Source: CAVYXK01 sp963708245 (GTDB taxonomy: Bacteria; Pseudomonadota; Alphaproteobacteria; Acetobacterales; Acetobacteraceae). Taken from it: DNA of 64,000 bases. The notes beneath the pieces are model-generated. The model saw nothing but the letters and a program-made list of their open reading frames with translations. It was not told the DNA's origin and searched no databases. Numbering within the stretch: position 1 is the first letter of the stretch; every line of letters begins with the position of its first letter. Where the stretch lies: positions 4,030,001 through 4,094,000 of the forward strand of contig OY970201.1 in NCBI GenBank assembly GCA_963708245.1, in the 5' to 3' direction. The position numbers were made by a program, and so were the translations under genes. Positions 1-8,251 of the stretch are shown here, piece by piece.

Positions 1-123
1 CGCCAGTTTTGGGCACAGTCCTGGATCGTCCTCCGCCCCCAAATCGTTGGATCGCGGCAATCCAAAGTGCAAGACGAAGAAACCTATTTTGATAGCTAGC
101 TCTCACCAGACTGGCATGAGAGG

Positions 124-722
124 TTACGGCTTGGGTAGGGCTGATTGGCAACATTCAGTGCGACGGATGAACGCATCGAACTCCACCTGCGCCCATGTCC
201 GAGGCAGCGCAGGATCGTGTCCGACCTCGAGGCGTGTTCCCCGGTGAGTGGAGATCGATACCGACCGTCTCGTGACGGCACTCGCCACTTCGACCGTGCC
301 AGCCAGCACCCCGACCTGGGCCGAGCCGTTCTGCGCCGCGATGAACCAATCCGCAGAGCCCGAACGTACTGACGCGGTACCGGCCGCGGTTGACACCTCG
401 AACGTCGAGGGACCGGCAACGGGAGTCACAAGGAGTCGTAGCAGTCCCTGCGACAGCGAGAGCTGCGCGTGTCGGACGGCGCCGCGAACGTTGTAACTTG
501 CCACGGTCATGCTGCTACCGGGCGCAACCAAAATAACCGACCGATCGGCCATTCGCAGCTTTATGTTGCCACCTGACGGCACGTTGACCGTGTCGCGGAC
601 ATGCACCCCGTCGCCGGGCTTTAGCGGAAGATTGTGAGCGGTGCATGGGCCGCTCACTGCGAGCACGGTGCCCGCCAGTGTTTCCCCGGATGCCGTGCCT
701 CCCGACAGCATCAGGCCAAGTA
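124..722 (-). pseudogene. FecR-domain protein, 3' part, cut by IS21 insertion
   Basis: This stretch encodes the body of a small exported protein with a FecR-like beta domain, the fold that in other proteins senses or binds cell-envelope ligands. The part seen runs from the end of a signal peptide (LMLSGGTASGETLAG) through alternating hydrophobic strands to a stop at 124-126. The first 14 codons are missing here and lie on the far side of the IS21 element at 5875-5915. Rejoining the two pieces across a single copy of the 7-bp target duplication restores one frame of about 210 residues with a textbook signal peptide. The gene is therefore inactivated by insertion. FecR is called from the fold pattern, not from catalytic residues, so the role is uncertain. 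Confidence 0.72.
716..722. repeat. Left copy of 7-bp target-site duplication of the IS21 element
   Basis: CCAAGTA lies directly outside the TGT end of the IS21 element and is repeated exactly at 5875-5881 outside the ACA end. Duplications of 4 to 8 bp are normal for this family. Confidence 0.85.
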
Positions 723-774
723 TGTCAATCGGCGTCGAACATTGACCCTCGATCGGCGTCCAAAATTGACCCCT
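723..774. repeat. IS21 terminal repeats, left end (two copies)
   Basis: Two tandem copies of the terminal motif read CGGCGTCGAACATTGACCC and CGGCGTCCAAAATTGACCCC. They are the inverted counterparts of the copies at 5812-5874. Confidence 0.75.
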
Positions 775-912
775 CAGATATCGGCTTGTGCCGGTAGTGC
801 AAAGGGGGGACCCGCGCGCCGCGGAGTGCCCCACGAGGAGGCTGACGCAGCGGCGCGCGGGGGGTTCCTGTGGACCCACCGGTGCAAGCCCGGGTGGTAG
901 AGGCGGTGGGCG

Positions 913-1016
913 TCAGGCGCGGTTCTTGAAGCGCCAGCTGTCGTTGCCTGTCTCGACGATATCGCAGTGGTGAGTGAGGCGGTCGAGTAGTGCAGTGGTC
1001 ATCTTTGGATCGCCGA
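913..1016 (-). pseudogene. istB: istB 3' end, severed from the rest of the gene
   Basis: On the minus strand this encodes the conserved C-terminus of the IS21 ATPase: GDPKMTTALLDRLTHH, then a CDIVETGNDSW stretch, ending in a stop at 913-915. The matching upstream part ends at VFG near 3634. The two parts join in register to give a normal IstB of about 250 residues, which shows that the DNA between them is a later insertion. Confidence 0.88.
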
Positions 1017-1535
1017 CCATGTCGAGATGCCACAACGCTCGACAGGCGAGTCGCTCAGGTCAGGGTCACCGACCCGCATCATCCTCTGTATGGCAAGCGT
1101 TTTCCGGTCAGCGATCGACTGTCAGGGCGCGGGCCGGGGCTAATCGTTGTCCGGCTGCCTGACGGCCGAGAGCGCTCTATATCACGATTCGCTACAGATC
1201 TCGCAGCAACGGCCCATGAGCAGCTGGCCGTATCGAGTCGCCAAGCACACATTTCAGTGCACACGCTTCTGCCTTTGGCGAATCACATCCGTGCTGTGCT
1301 CGCTTCGAGACATGCGGAGCTCGAAGCCGGCGGACGACACCCCGAACGGCCATCGGCGAATCCGGAGCCGGATAGAGCCAGGCAAGGCGTTAGCGACAGC
1401 GCCGCGCCTATGGCCGCAACTTTCAATCGAGGAACGGCGGCGGCTGGCCCAGCACCTGGGTCAACTCTTGCAGCGCCTGCGTCCGCTTACCGCCGAGCCA
1501 AAGGAGGGAAACTGTGTCGACGACGACGTCGTTGA
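990..1535 (+). CDS. DUF5372-like small protein of the serine-recombinase element
   Basis: The frame contains the DUF5372-type signature, VTDPHHPLYGKRFPV followed by VVRLPDGRERSI and then a helical LLPLANHIRAVLASR segment. Small proteins of this kind precede large serine recombinases in many proteobacterial elements; their job is unknown. Inside the element there is no ATG, GTG or TTG in frame before the conserved part. The nearest in-frame starts (ATG 990, TTG 1005) lie in the istB flank, so the true start is unclear and expression may depend on the insertion site. The tail beyond about 1340 overlaps the next reading frame and may not be functional. Confidence 0.55.
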   Translation: MQWSSLDRRPCRDATTLDRRVAQVRVTDPHHPLYGKRFPVSDRLSGRGPGLIVVRLPDGRERSISRFATDLAATAHEQLAVSSRQAHISVHTLLPLANHIRAVLASRHAELEAGGRHPERPSANPEPDRARQGVSDSAAPMAATFNRGTAAAGPAPGSTLAAPASAYRRAKGGKLCRRRRR

Positions 1536-1542
1536 GCGATGA
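1312..1542 (+). CDS. Small helical protein upstream of the serine recombinase
   Basis: This frame ends with the amphipathic helix LWPQLSIEERRRLAQHLGQLL, a pattern common in the short middle gene of three-gene serine-recombinase elements. It overlaps the recombinase start by 29 bases and the upstream DUF5372-like frame, suggesting translational coupling. The ATG at 1312 gives 76 residues, but the start is a guess. Function unknown; it could be an accessory DNA-binding or directionality protein. Confidence 0.5.
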   Translation: MRSSKPADDTPNGHRRIRSRIEPGKALATAPRLWPQLSIEERRRLAQHLGQLLQRLRPLTAEPKEGNCVDDDVVER

Positions 1543-3619
1543 TCGCATCACGACTGCGCACCGCGCCAAGCTTGCCTACGTTTACGTTCGACAATCATCG
1601 CCGGGGCAAGTTCGCCATCATCAGGAAAGCACCGAGCTACAGTACCGGCTGGTTGAGCGTGCGGTTTTGTTCGGTTGGCCCCAAGAACGAGTTCACGTCA
1701 TCGACGATGATCTTGGTAAGTCGGGGGCCTACAGCCGTGATCGCCGCGGTTTTCAGACGTTGATCGCGGAGGTCGGGCTTGGCAAAGCCGGGCTCGTTAT
1801 GAGCCTGGACGCATCTCGGCTGGCACGCAACAACCGAGATTGGCACCAGCTTCTGGAATTGTGTTCACTGTTCGGGGTGCTGATCGCAGACGGCGAGCGC
1901 CTGTATGACCCTGCAGCCTATCACGACAGGCTGCTCCTGGGCTTGTCAGGGATCATGAGCGAGGCGGAGCTGCATCAGATCAAAATCCGCCTCCATCAAG
2001 GCGAGCGCCAGAAGGCAGCGCGCGGCGAGCTGCGATTACCACTTCCGGCTGGCCTGATCCACAACCGAGACGGCAGTGTCACCCTCAATCCAGATGAGGA
2101 GGTACAGCAGCGGCTCCGGCTGGTCTTTACGAAATTTCGGGAGCTGCGCAGTGCCAAGGCGGTCATGCGATATCTACGACGCCACAACCTGCTGTTCCCT
2201 GTGCGACCGCTTCGTGGCTCGGCGCCGCATGAAGTCGTCTGGCGCGTGGCCAACAATGCTCGTGTGATCCACATTTTGAAGAACCCAGCCTATGCTGGCG
2301 CTTACGTCTATGGCCGGCGACGGCCGGAGCCGCTGCGGCGACGGCCAGGTAGCGATCGTATCGGGACGGTGGCGGTTCCGCCTGAGGATTGGTCGATCTG
2401 CCTCAAGGACGCCCATCCGGCTTATGTCGACTGGGAAGAGTTCATGGCAAATCAACGGCAGCTGGCTAATAATGTCGCACGCTACGATGCGGGCCGATCC
2501 GGTGCGCCCCGCAAGGGCAGTGCTCTGCTGCAGGGCATCGTCAGTTGCGGTCGGTGTGCCCGCCGCATGTGCCTGCGCTATTCCGGAACTGATGGCGATT
2601 TTCCAGTCTACGTTTGCGTGGCCGACCAAACTTTCGACGGAGGGCCGAAATGCCAAGAGGTGCGAGCCCTCCAGGTCGACGCTGAGGTAGAACGATTGAT
2701 CCTGGAGGCGCTGACGCCAGACCGAATCGCGGTGGCGGTTGCTGCCGTGAGTGAGGTCGAAGTGGAGAACCGTGCGATAGAGCGACAATGGTCGCTCAAG
2801 CGCGAGCGGGCCCGCTATGATGCCGAGCGCGCCCGACGCCAGTACGACGCCGTTGAGCCCGAGAACCGCTTGGTGGCTCGCTCACTCGAGAGGATCTGGG
2901 AAGAGCGCTTGAGGCGGGCGGACCAAATCGAGCAGGAATACGAGGCATGGCGTCGTGAGCAGGCCGTCTCGGTTTCCGACAGCGATCGGCAAGAGATTCT
3001 GGCACTGGGCGAGGACTTGCCGAAGCTGTGGCACGCTGCGACGACCACCGCGGCAGAGCGCAAACAGATCGTTCGACTGGTGATCAAGGAGGTCATACTG
3101 GATCAGAAGCAGCGGCGTGGCTACGTCTGGATCAGGATTATTTGGCAAACCGGCGCGACCAGCGAGCACTGGTTGCAACGACGCGTGCAAGGCTATGCGC
3201 AGCACGCCGATCAGGAACAACTGAGACGGCGTATCGTCGAACTCAACGGGCTGCAGAAGATGGATGCTGAGATTGCCGCCACCCTCAACAGGGAAGGGTT
3301 TCGGACCGCGCACGGACCACCATTTTCTGGCAACATGGTTCACGTGCTGCGAAAACGGTGGGGGATCCGGACCGTCAAGATCAACGGCATCGCGGTGAAC
3401 CCTCCGCGATGGGCCGACGGAAGCTACTCAGTACAGGGTGCAGCCGCGCTGATCGGCATTACACCGCAGACCATTTTTGATTGGCTCCGAAAAGGCTGGC
3501 TGAAGGGAAAGCAGCTGACCAAGGGCATGCCGTGGCAAATCTCGATATCTCCCGACCAAGTGGCGACGCCTAGGGCGCGCGCTCGACAGACCATCCGCTC
3601 CAATGGAGAGGCATCATGA
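1514..3619 (+). CDS. Large serine recombinase (resolvase/invertase superfamily)
   Basis: A 701-residue site-specific recombinase that should cut and rejoin DNA through a serine-phosphate link. The N-terminal resolvase domain shows YVYVRQSS, with Arg26 and catalytic Ser28, and the SLDASRLARN segment with its active-site arginine. A recombinase domain follows (about 195-300), then a zinc ribbon (CGRCARRM with a distal CVADQTF...C, about 345-385), a long charged coiled-coil (about 410-500) and a C-terminal DNA-binding region with a helix-turn-helix-like QGAAALIGITPQTIFDWL. The start is GTG 1514, preceded by the strong site AAGGAGGG at 1501. It is the likely motor of the element that broke istB. 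All key residues seem present, so it may be active. Confidence 0.93.
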   Translation: MSTTTSLSDDRITTAHRAKLAYVYVRQSSPGQVRHHQESTELQYRLVERAVLFGWPQERVHVIDDDLGKSGAYSRDRRGFQTLIAEVGLGKAGLVMSLDASRLARNNRDWHQLLELCSLFGVLIADGERLYDPAAYHDRLLLGLSGIMSEAELHQIKIRLHQGERQKAARGELRLPLPAGLIHNRDGSVTLNPDEEVQQRLRLVFTKFRELRSAKAVMRYLRRHNLLFPVRPLRGSAPHEVVWRVANNARVIHILKNPAYAGAYVYGRRRPEPLRRRPGSDRIGTVAVPPEDWSICLKDAHPAYVDWEEFMANQRQLANNVARYDAGRSGAPRKGSALLQGIVSCGRCARRMCLRYSGTDGDFPVYVCVADQTFDGGPKCQEVRALQVDAEVERLILEALTPDRIAVAVAAVSEVEVENRAIERQWSLKRERARYDAERARRQYDAVEPENRLVARSLERIWEERLRRADQIEQEYEAWRREQAVSVSDSDRQEILALGEDLPKLWHAATTTAAERKQIVRLVIKEVILDQKQRRGYVWIRIIWQTGATSEHWLQRRVQGYAQHADQEQLRRRIVELNGLQKMDAEIAATLNREGFRTAHGPPFSGNMVHVLRKRWGIRTVKINGIAVNPPRWADGSYSVQGAAALIGITPQTIFDWLRKGWLKGKQLTKGMPWQISISPDQVATPRARARQTIRSNGEAS

Positions 3620-3631
3620 AGGCGTCGAGTT

Positions 3632-4267
3632 GCCGAAGACGCTCGGCCATTCGCCGAAGGCAAGATTGGTCGTGACGATCACGGAGGTGCGCTCGTAGAG
3701 CCGGCTGACGGTGTGGAACAGCAGCTGCCCGCCGGCCTGTGCGAAGGGCAGATAGCCGAGTTCGTCGAGCACGACGAAGTCCAGACGGGTGAGATGATCG
3801 GCGAGTTGTCCCTGGCGGCCTGCCCGCCCTTCGGCCTCGAGCCGGTTGACCAGATCGACGGTGTTGAAGAAGCGTCCGCGCGATCCGGCGCGGATACAGC
3901 TCCGCGCGATCGCGATCGCCAGATGCGTCTTGCCGGTGCCGGTCCCGCCGACCAGGACGAGGTTGCGCTGCTGAGCGATGAAGTTGCCGTCGGCAAGATC
4001 GCGCACCAGGCTCTCGTTGATCGGCGTTCCGTTGAAGGCAAACTCGTCCACGTCCTTGGCGAGCGGCAGCTTGGCGATCGTCAGCTGATATCTGATTGAG
4101 CGCGCCTGCTTCTCCGAGATCTCTGCCTTGAGCAGATCGCCGACAAAGCGTTGCGGCTCGTGCTTGCGCTTGATCGCGGTGGCCAGCGTCTCGTCATAGG
4201 CGCCCTTCATTCCAAAGAGCTTGAGCTCCCCCATCATGTCGAGGACTTCGGTTCGCTCCATGCTCAT
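3632..4267 (-). pseudogene. istB: istB 5' part (IS21 helper ATPase), cut by the serine-recombinase element
   Basis: IstB is the AAA+ ATPase that selects target DNA and stimulates the IstA transposase. Residues 107-115 form the Walker A motif (GGTGTGKTH), and the Walker B region reads LDFVVLDELGYL near residue 168. The start ATG at 4267 overlaps the istA stop as ATGA, the usual coupling. The frame is normal to AFGEWPSVFG, then enters foreign sequence and stops at 3614-3616. The missing last 35-40 residues are at 913-1016. Confidence 0.92.
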
Positions 4268-5760
4268 GTGCTCCTGAGTTGATCGTATCTGGCGCAATCG
4301 GCGACCGGCGCATGGCGGAGTATCAACGCATCCGGCGTAAGGATGATGGCCGCCGGCCCGGGGTCGCGGTGCCGCGTGAGGATGTTGATGATCACGTCAG
4401 ATGAGTGGACGCCTTCGGACATCGCCTGCGCGCAGGCAGCTTCGACCGCCGTCAACCCATCCGTCAGCACGGCAGCCAGGATGGCGACCATCTGACGATC
4501 GCCATCGTCGGACCCGGCGAGCTTGCGCCGCACCCGCTCCAGCGCGGCCGGCAGCACCCAGTCCCTGAACGGCGCGCCGTTGCGCAGCGCGCCCGGTTTG
4601 CGGGCCAAAACCGGCACGTAATGCCAAGGATCGTAGATCGTCTCGCCTCGGCTGTAGCTGCGGCGGTGTTCCGCGACGATGCGCCCATCCTGGCGGATGA
4701 TGATCCGATCGGCGTAGGCATGGATCTCGACAGGCCGGCCGACCGCACTGGCGCTCACGGAGTATTTGTTATTGTCGAAGCGCACCAGACAGGTCTTCGA
4801 CACCGACGCGGGCAGCGCGTGGAAGCCATCGAAGCGGCCGCGATAGGCGACAAGCTTCGGCCGCTCTTCCTCGAAGACTTCCCACACCGTCTGCTCGGGA
4901 CGCTCGGGATGCGGATGCGCTTTGGCGTAGGCGATGCATCTATCGGTGAGCCAGGCGTTTAGTTCGTCGTAGGTCTTGAACCGCAGCCTCGGGGTAAAGA
5001 AGCGCTCGCGCACCAGGCCTACTTGGTTCTCCACCTGACCCTTCTCCCAGCCCGATGCCGGCGTGCAGGCGACCGGATCCACCAGATGGTGAGCGCACAT
5101 CTGCAGGAAGCGGCGGTTGTATTGCCGGTCCTTGCCGATGAAGATCGTCTCCACCGCGGTCTTCATGTTGTCGTAGATGCCGCGCGTGCAGGCGCCCCTG
5201 AAGAGCGCGAAAGCGCGCTCGTGGGCGTCAAACACCATCTCCTGCGTCTCGCGTGGATAGGCGCGAACGGACATCATGCGGCTATGACACAGGCGGACGT
5301 GCGCGACCTTCACAGTCACCGTCACGCCGTTCATCACGACAATCTCGTGGCTCCAGTCGAATTGGTAGGCCTCGCCCGGCGCGAACGACAGTGGCACGTA
5401 AGCGGCCGCCGCCTGGCCCGCGTGCTCCCGGCTCCAGGTCCGGGCGTAGCGTCGGACGGCGTCGTAGCCGCCGTCGTAGCCCAGCGCCCGCAACTCCTCG
5501 AATATGCGGATCAAGGTCAGCCGCTCGCGCGCCGTGCTCTCGACGTTCGCGGTCAGCAGCCGGTCGATCTCGACCTTCCAACGGCCGAGCTTGGGGCGTG
5601 GCTGAACCTCCCGCTCATAGGAAAACGACGTCTCCCCCGACCGAAGCACCTTGCGAACCGTGTTGCGCGATATGTTCAGGTCGCGCGCGATCTCCCTGAT
5701 CGACTTGCCCTTGACCAAATGCTCGCGTCGTATCCGGCCGATCGTCTCCACAATCAGCAT
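4264..5760 (-). CDS. istA: IS21-family transposase IstA
   Basis: A 498-residue DDE transposase. The N-terminus has a helix-turn-helix (GKSIREIARDLNISRNTVRK, residues 18-37), the integrase core carries Asp135 (YQFDWSHE), Asp197 (IYDNMK) and Glu244 (KGQVEN), and a C-terminal beta domain follows. Length and order match the family. It lies between the repeat-rich right end and istB. The 3' part is nearly identical to the truncated copy at 17.8 kb, so both derive from the same recent element. It looks intact, so it could act in trans if a whole IstB exists elsewhere. Confidence 0.95.
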   Translation of the reverse strand: MLIVETIGRIRREHLVKGKSIREIARDLNISRNTVRKVLRSGETSFSYEREVQPRPKLGRWKVEIDRLLTANVESTARERLTLIRIFEELRALGYDGGYDAVRRYARTWSREHAGQAAAAYVPLSFAPGEAYQFDWSHEIVVMNGVTVTVKVAHVRLCHSRMMSVRAYPRETQEMVFDAHERAFALFRGACTRGIYDNMKTAVETIFIGKDRQYNRRFLQMCAHHLVDPVACTPASGWEKGQVENQVGLVRERFFTPRLRFKTYDELNAWLTDRCIAYAKAHPHPERPEQTVWEVFEEERPKLVAYRGRFDGFHALPASVSKTCLVRFDNNKYSVSASAVGRPVEIHAYADRIIIRQDGRIVAEHRRSYSRGETIYDPWHYVPVLARKPGALRNGAPFRDWVLPAALERVRRKLAGSDDGDRQMVAILAAVLTDGLTAVEAACAQAMSEGVHSSDVIINILTRHRDPGPAAIILTPDALILRHAPVADCARYDQLRST

Positions 5761-5811
5761 CCCCCACCGCCCACCTCAAATCGAAGCAGGCAGCCCACAA
5801 GCCACAATTCA

Positions 5812-5874
5812 GGGGGTCAATTTTGGACGCCGATCCCCCGGGCTCAGGGGGTCAAAATTGCACGCCGAAACACA
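5812..5874. repeat. IS21 terminal repeats, right end (two copies)
   Basis: GGGGGTCAATTTTGGACGCC at 5812 and a diverged copy, GGGGGTCAAAATTGCACGCC, from 5847 lie upstream of istA. The element ends with ACA at 5872-5874. Confidence 0.78.
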
Positions 5875-5915
5875 CCAAGTATGGCGAACAGCGCTACGAC
5901 CAGCTTGGGCCGCAT
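5875..5915 (-). pseudogene. FecR-domain gene, 5' end (start codon and half of signal peptide)
   Basis: Reading leftward from the ATG at 5915 gives MRPKLVVALFAILG, the first half of a signal peptide, up to the IS21 right border. A Shine-Dalgarno-like GAGAGG lies a few bases upstream. The copy of CCAAGTA at 5875-5881 is the second target duplication. Together with 124-722 this reconstitutes the interrupted gene. Confidence 0.8.
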
Positions 5916-5979
5916 GATCCTCTCACCCCGGCCGCCGACATGCGCTCTCGTACCCGTCACGAGGTCCATCTGCAAGAAA

Positions 5980-7776
5980 CTATATCGCCGAGCGCCGCTC
6001 GATCTCCGCCTGCGCTAGGTCGCGGCGCCTTTGGACGGATCGAACCCAGTCGGCCGGCCAGATAGAGGCGGTAATTGCCAGGCATGCATCCAGGCCCGCC
6101 ACCGCCTCCTCCAGCCGCACCGTCCCGCTTTCGCGCTCGCCCAGCGTCGTAAGTGCGTTGCCAAGGTTCATCTGCGTCATCGCCCATTGGAGCGGTACCC
6201 TCTGGCGCGTTGTCTCCTCCAGTGCCGCCCGGAAGGCTGCCACCGCTTCTTTCAGCCGAGCCGTCCCGCCCTCGCGCTCGCCTAGCGCGGAGAGCGCGGC
6301 GCCGAAGTTCATTTGCGTCGTGGCCCATTGGAGCGGCACCCGATCGCGCGTCCTCTCCTGTAGCGCGGCGCGAAAAGCCGCCACCGCTTCCTCCAGTCGC
6401 GCCGTCCCGCTCTCACGCTTGCCTAGCGTATGGAGCACGGTGCCGAGGTTCATCTGGGTCGTCGCCCATTGGAGCGGCAAGTCCTCGCGCGTCCTCTCCT
6501 CCAGCGCGGCGCGAAAAGCCGCCACCGCTTCCTCCAATCGGCCTGTTCCGCTGTCACGCTCGCCTAGCTTGGCAAGCATGGAGCCGAGATTCATCTGCGC
6601 CAGCCCCCAGTCGCGCGGCGCCCGCTCGCGCGTCATCTCCTGCAGCGCCGCGCGGTAGGCAGCGACCGCCTCCTCCAGGCGTGCCGTGCCGCTTTCCCGC
6701 TGGCCAAGCGTCGCAAGTGCATTGCCGAGGTTCATCTGCGTCATCGCCCAATCGCGCGGCACCCTCTCGCGCGTCGTCTCCTAAAGCGCCGCGTTAAAGG
6801 CTGCCACCGCCTCCTCCAGGCGGGCTGTCCCGCTTTCCCGCTCGCCCAGCCTCCACAGCGCCGTGCCGAGGTTGTTCTGCGTTATCGCCCAGTCGTGAGG
6901 TAAGCGATCACGAGTCCTTTCCTCTAGCGTCAGGCGAAAGGCCGCCACCGCTTCCTCCAGCCGGGCGGTTCCGCTCTCCCGCTCCCCCAGTGCCGAAAGC
7001 GCGGCGCCAAGGTCGTTCCGAGCACTCGCCCAATCGAACGGCACCTGATCGCGTGGCAGGTACTCGAGCGCGCGGCCATAAAGTGTGATGGCCCGTCGCA
7101 ACGCTGTGTTATCGCCGCGCTCTTCGCCGTGGCGTTGCAACGCATCGGCCTGCCGCCGAAGCAGAATGCCCTTCACGTTCGGCTCCCCGCCGGGGGCCAG
7201 TGACGCGGCCTCTCCGAACAGTTGCGCCGCTTCCGGATAGTCCAGGGCCGCGAGCGCCAGCTCCGCCTCCGCCGCGACGGCTTGTGCAGCTTGGAGCATC
7301 TGTTTTTCTGCCGCCGCTTCCGCCTCCCTGGCGATGCGCCGCGCCTCCTCGACCGCAGCTACGGCCGCGGCTCGCGCCGCCTGAAGATGGTGCCGCGCTT
7401 CGTTTCGATTCCCCGAAGCCGCCGCCTCCGACGCCATGGCCACGTGTTCCTGCACGACCGGGTTCTCCGGGCGCAAGGCAATGATGGCGGCGGCGGCCTT
7501 GCGGTACTGCTCAACGACCTCCGCCAGCTTATCGACGAGCCGTTCATCCGGCACATCTGCCTGGCCGATCGTTGCGAGCATCATTCGCATCGCACCCTGG
7601 GTTACGCCAAGTTTCTGGCTGAGGTCGACGATCTTGTCCGCCAGGGGGCTGACGGCCCCGGCTGCAGCTGCCTTCGTCAGCTCCTGGACCTCAGGGGCTG
7701 TGAGGCCGAGAGTGACGCCGCTTATAGCTATCGTCTCGGCCCGGACATCGGTCAGGATTACGCCGGTCTGAGACAT
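5980..7776 (-). pseudogene. TPR-repeat protein with an internal amber codon
   Basis: One frame of about 598 residues, interrupted by a single TAG at 6781-6783. The N-terminal 110 residues are helical (GLTAPEVQELTKAAAAGAV, then LADKIVDLSQKLGVTQGAM), followed by an alanine/glutamate-rich coiled-coil (about 120-190) and a run of seven 47-residue TPR-like units of the form LGERESGTARLEEAVAAF. The stop falls at a position where neighbouring units have Glu (ALEE), so a GAG to TAG change is likely. Without suppression a 331-residue protein with under two units is made. It starts 10 bp after the small gene at 7787-8251, with a TGAGG site over that gene's stop, so the pair is an operon. Such helical-plus-TPR proteins are seen as partners in bacterial conflict systems, but no enzymatic effector domain is visible here. 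Confidence 0.7.
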
Positions 7777-7786
7777 CGCGGTGGCC

Positions 7787-8251
7787 TCAACCGTCTATGG
7801 CCGGACTGCCTCCTGGCAGCACGCCCGCACGCACGCCACGGATCTCGATGTCGCCGCTGAACCTACTTTTCTCCACCATCACGCCCGTGCCCGCGGCGAC
7901 AATGTCCGCGAGGCGGAGGTTGGCAGCCTCGACATCCTTTAAGTCTACCCCAATCGCCGCCGCCGTGCCCGGCGCATGCTGCTGGATTAAGTCGGCGAGC
8001 TCCCTGGCCAATGCTGCAAGTTCCCCGTCCTGTGCGGCATTGGCGGCTTGTAAGTCCTCTTCCACCACACCGCGCCGGCTCTTCGACCCCGGCGCCCGCT
8101 CCAACTGCTTGAGGCTGACTTTCGGATAGCGGCGGGCGATTAGCTGCTTCAGCCCGGCATAAGCGTCCTTGATGGCTTGGCTAGCCACATCCTTAGCCGC
8201 TGCCGCCGCCCCCAGCGCTAGAGCCGTGACGATGGCGTTGATCGGTTCCAT
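7787..8251 (-). CDS. Small alanine-rich protein paired with the TPR protein
   Basis: A 154-residue protein of unknown function. The N-terminus is a hydrophobic alanine-rich helix (INAIVTALALGAAAAAK) that could be a membrane anchor or a packing helix. A charged helical middle with RRYPKVSLKQLE follows, and the C-terminal segment ends in DIEIRGVRAGVLPGG, which looks like a short beta repeat. The ATG at 8251 was chosen because it begins the hydrophobic helix; longer frames upstream lack protein-like composition. I recall similar alphaproteobacterial proteins next to TPR genes but cannot confirm it here. It is probably an adaptor or regulator of the downstream TPR protein. Confidence 0.6.
   Translation of the reverse strand: MEPINAIVTALALGAAAAAKDVASQAIKDAYAGLKQLIARRYPKVSLKQLERAPGSKSRRGVVEEDLQAANAAQDGELAALARELADLIQQHAPGTAAAIGVDLKDVEAANLRLADIVAAGTGVMVEKSRFSGDIEIRGVRAGVLPGGSPAIDG

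Larger units (their letters stand above)
1012..3636 (+). mobile_element. Large serine recombinase element inserted into istB
   Basis: A 2.6-kb segment with three rightward overlapping frames (DUF5372-like, a small helical protein, a 701-residue serine recombinase) interrupts istB between its VFG and DPK codons. The five bases GCCGA occur at both junctions (1012-1016 and 3632-3636), as expected for a short recombination core or target duplication. No long terminal inverted repeats are seen. A related 11-bp sequence, GTCGAGATGCC / GTCGAGTTGCC, lies near both ends (1021-1031 and 3623-3633) and could be a recombinase half-site. Borders are inferred from reconstruction of istB. Confidence 0.85.
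723..5874 (-). mobile_element. IS21-family insertion sequence, itself interrupted by a serine-recombinase element
   Basis: The element begins TGT at 723 and ends ACA at 5874, is flanked by the duplication CCAAGTA, and contains istA and istB reading leftward with their usual ATGA overlap. Subtracting the 2.6-kb insertion at 1012-3636 leaves about 2.5 kb, a normal IS21-family size. Each end carries two copies of a roughly 20-bp repeat (core GGTCAATTTTGGACGCCGA) in inverted orientation, the multiple transposase-binding sites typical of the family. istA looks intact but istB is split, so this copy probably cannot transpose by itself. Confidence 0.9.

Noticed and set aside
1..123. Possible gene at the left edge
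   Set aside because: Only a 66-codon frame without motifs or ribosome site; nothing to support it.
5980..7776. The seven 141-bp repeats as a CRISPR or satellite array
   Set aside because: They are coding TPR-like units with diverged bases and no spacers.
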